35,000 bases of DNA, taken from assembly GCA_009760855.2 (NCBI GenBank), contig WPIO01000089.1, forward strand, positions 1,220,001-1,255,000. The letters run 5' to 3'. Below, in pieces: positions 33,634-35,000 of this stretch. Numbering within the stretch: the first letter of the stretch is position 1; the number at the start of each line of letters is the position of its first letter. The stretch is from Cristatella mucedo. Taxonomy: Eukaryota > Bryozoa > Phylactolaemata > Cristatellidae. Below the pieces are notes generated by a model, which ran no database searches, was not told the origin of the DNA, and saw only the letters and a list, made by a program, of their open reading frames with translations. A program made the translations under genes and the position numbers.

Positions 33634-34349
33634 TTAGTTCTTGCCACAGCTCATTCTTGTCTCATCTCTTCCACAGTCCTTCTGGTGGCATAAGAGACAT
33701 GTTTGCCTCCTGGAATTGTGTGCTGCTTGAGAAACAGCTCATGAATCAAGTGACAGGAAGCTGTGTACAGCTGTGCCGTAGGCACATCTATACAAGATAG
33801 CAATACCACCTACGATGGTAGTCCTAAAAAAAGAGAGCGATACTTCCTGAACGGTCCGCCGATTCCACCAAACTTTTCTAAGATGCATGTAAATTGCTCT
33901 AAAATCGTAGACTATTTCATGCGGCCTGTAAATAGAGCCCCTACGCTTTCTCTGCTAGTGACGACGGTTGTAGGGAGAGGCTGCCGGTATGCAACGAGTG
34001 AAAGAGGGCAAGAGATAGAAACGAACGAGAGAGAAAGAGAGAGAGAGACGGGGAGAGAGCGGGCAATAGAGTAGATAGACCGTGACGAGCGAGCGAGAGG
34101 CAGAGAACGAGAGGGAGACCAAAGGAGACATTAGCAGAGAAAACGGGCGAGAGAGAGAGGACGAGTGACCTAATTGTACTAGTCACATCGGTCGTGGATG
34201 TCGTTAGTAACACTTAAATCTCTTGCCACATACAAAATCAACAAATTACTTTTTGCTTCACATTTTAAGCAATTTTTAAGACACGATCACACGTCACGGT
34301 CAACGGTGAACGAATGAAAGCCTGCGACAAAGCTGAGCCTGGCCTACGC
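33634..34349. other. No gene recognised; GA-rich patch
   Basis: About 34004-34165 is imperfect GA-rich sequence on the plus strand (GAGAGAAAGAGAGAGAG etc.), giving Arg/Glu and Ser/Leu frames. Confidence 0.55.
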
Positions 34350-34460
34350 TTCATCTGGCATCCTCTATGATTCACATGACATCCTCCGTGATTCACTCCT
34401 CATCCGCTATGCTTCATTTGACATCCGCCGCAATTCGCATGCCTTACATCCTCCGTGTAA
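34350..34460. repeat. Degenerate 21-bp tandem repeat, about five units
   Basis: Units start at 34350, 34371, 34392, 34413 and 34434 with the pattern TTCA.[C/T]TGACATCC[T/G]C[C/T]GTGA; the last unit has 6 extra bases. In one frame it gives seven-residue repeats (IHMTSSV, IHSSSAM, LHLTSAA). Confidence 0.75.
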
Positions 34461-34664
34461 TGCTTATGGTGTGGCTCTGCTACCAGCGGCGAACGCACTG
34501 CGACAGTGTGCTGCCATTAGTCAGCTATTCGCAATTTCCTGGTATCGCCGGTACCCAGCGTGTCTGCTGGAACGCAGTAGCATTCCGGGTGATTTTGTAG
34601 CATCACTTGCCGGTCATGACGCATGTCCTGCAATGTGACAGGCTCGGTGCTGCTTACTACTACC

Positions 34665-34922
34665 ATGTCCAGTGACCACGCGGCTCAGCCGCTGCTGCTG
34701 TTATCGGGGCCTCGCGAAATCGCCGCGAGCACGATGACACTCTATGCGAGGTATGCTCGCAGCGATCGTGACCAGACGGTCGAGTGCGGCACGGCAGCCT
34801 ATTTGTGCAGCTGCTATCGCGAAGGCGTGACCGTAGCGCTTGACCTCGGAGACGATAGTGAAGCTCTTGAAGGCTGTATCTCCTGGCTGCCTCGGTGCCT
34901 TCGGCCAGCGTTGGCTGGCTGA
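34665..34922 (+). CDS. Unassigned 85-codon open frame
   Basis: ATG with A at -3 (ACCATGT) and stop at 34920-34922. The composition looks protein-like, with a hydrophobic patch near the start (QPLLLLSG), a balanced middle and several Cys, but no domain was recognised. The minus strand is also open over much of it, so coding status is uncertain. Confidence 0.15.
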   Translation: MSSDHAAQPLLLLSGPREIAASTMTLYARYARSDRDQTVECGTAAYLCSCYREGVTVALDLGDDSEALEGCISWLPRCLRPALAG

Positions 34923-35000
34923 AATCGACGACTAATGTGAAAATGAGGTGTCAAACCTAGAAGCAATTCAAAGCAAGCAGGTGCTGGCATTTGATCCGGC

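Overview
This is animal nuclear DNA. It shows spliced coding exons, very long perfect microsatellites, tRNA-derived SINEs, an L2/CR1-like LINE, a solo LTR and a terminal-inverted-repeat element. There is no operon structure. High CpG content, dispersed short retroposons and expanded CT/TA arrays suggest an arthropod such as a tick, but that is inference: no marker gene fixes the taxon. Most open frames are chance frames in GC-rich or microsatellite sequence, and the real content has to be read through splice sites and repeat structure.

Layout. (1) 1-2300, minus strand: the first three coding exons of an ASPG-type L-asparaginase (2300-2168, 1325-1190, 190-73). Reading phases match across both introns, and the gene runs off the left edge. 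(2) 2430-4450: no gene recognised. (3) 4451-15167: a large two-unit tandem duplication (4451-10830 and 10831-15167). Unit 1 carries a 1512-bp solo LTR (5129-6640) with a 4-bp target duplication; unit 2 preserves the empty site. Unit 1 also has a 714-bp segment (9688-10401) missing from unit 2. A CT array is about 180 bp longer in unit 2. No ORF in the units shows protein constraint. (4) 15168-20640: repeat-rich, with a foldback element, SINE copies, a (TA)75 array and one weak exon candidate. (5) 20642-22079, minus: a decayed LINE with reverse-transcriptase motifs, ending in a stem-loop plus (ATT)n tail. (6) 22080-28610: CpG-rich stretches that look promoter-like, a 771-bp TIR element (24217-24987), a higher-order 15-bp minisatellite, (AG)n and (CCG)n. 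(7) 28620-35000: TA arrays with a second TIR-element fragment inside, a LINE-tail insertion bounded by a 22-bp direct repeat, another SINE, and a degenerate 21-bp repeat near the right end.

Two links tie the window together. The stem-loop plus (ATT)n end of the LINE recurs at six other places (8511, 13378, 16094, 18167, 30898, 33311), so a single LINE 3' tail explains scattered hairpin/microsatellite pieces. The TIR element's termini reappear inside the TA array near 29.8-30.0 kb. I found no CRISPR array, bacterial-type system, rRNA gene or intact tRNA gene. The only gene I am confident of is the asparaginase.
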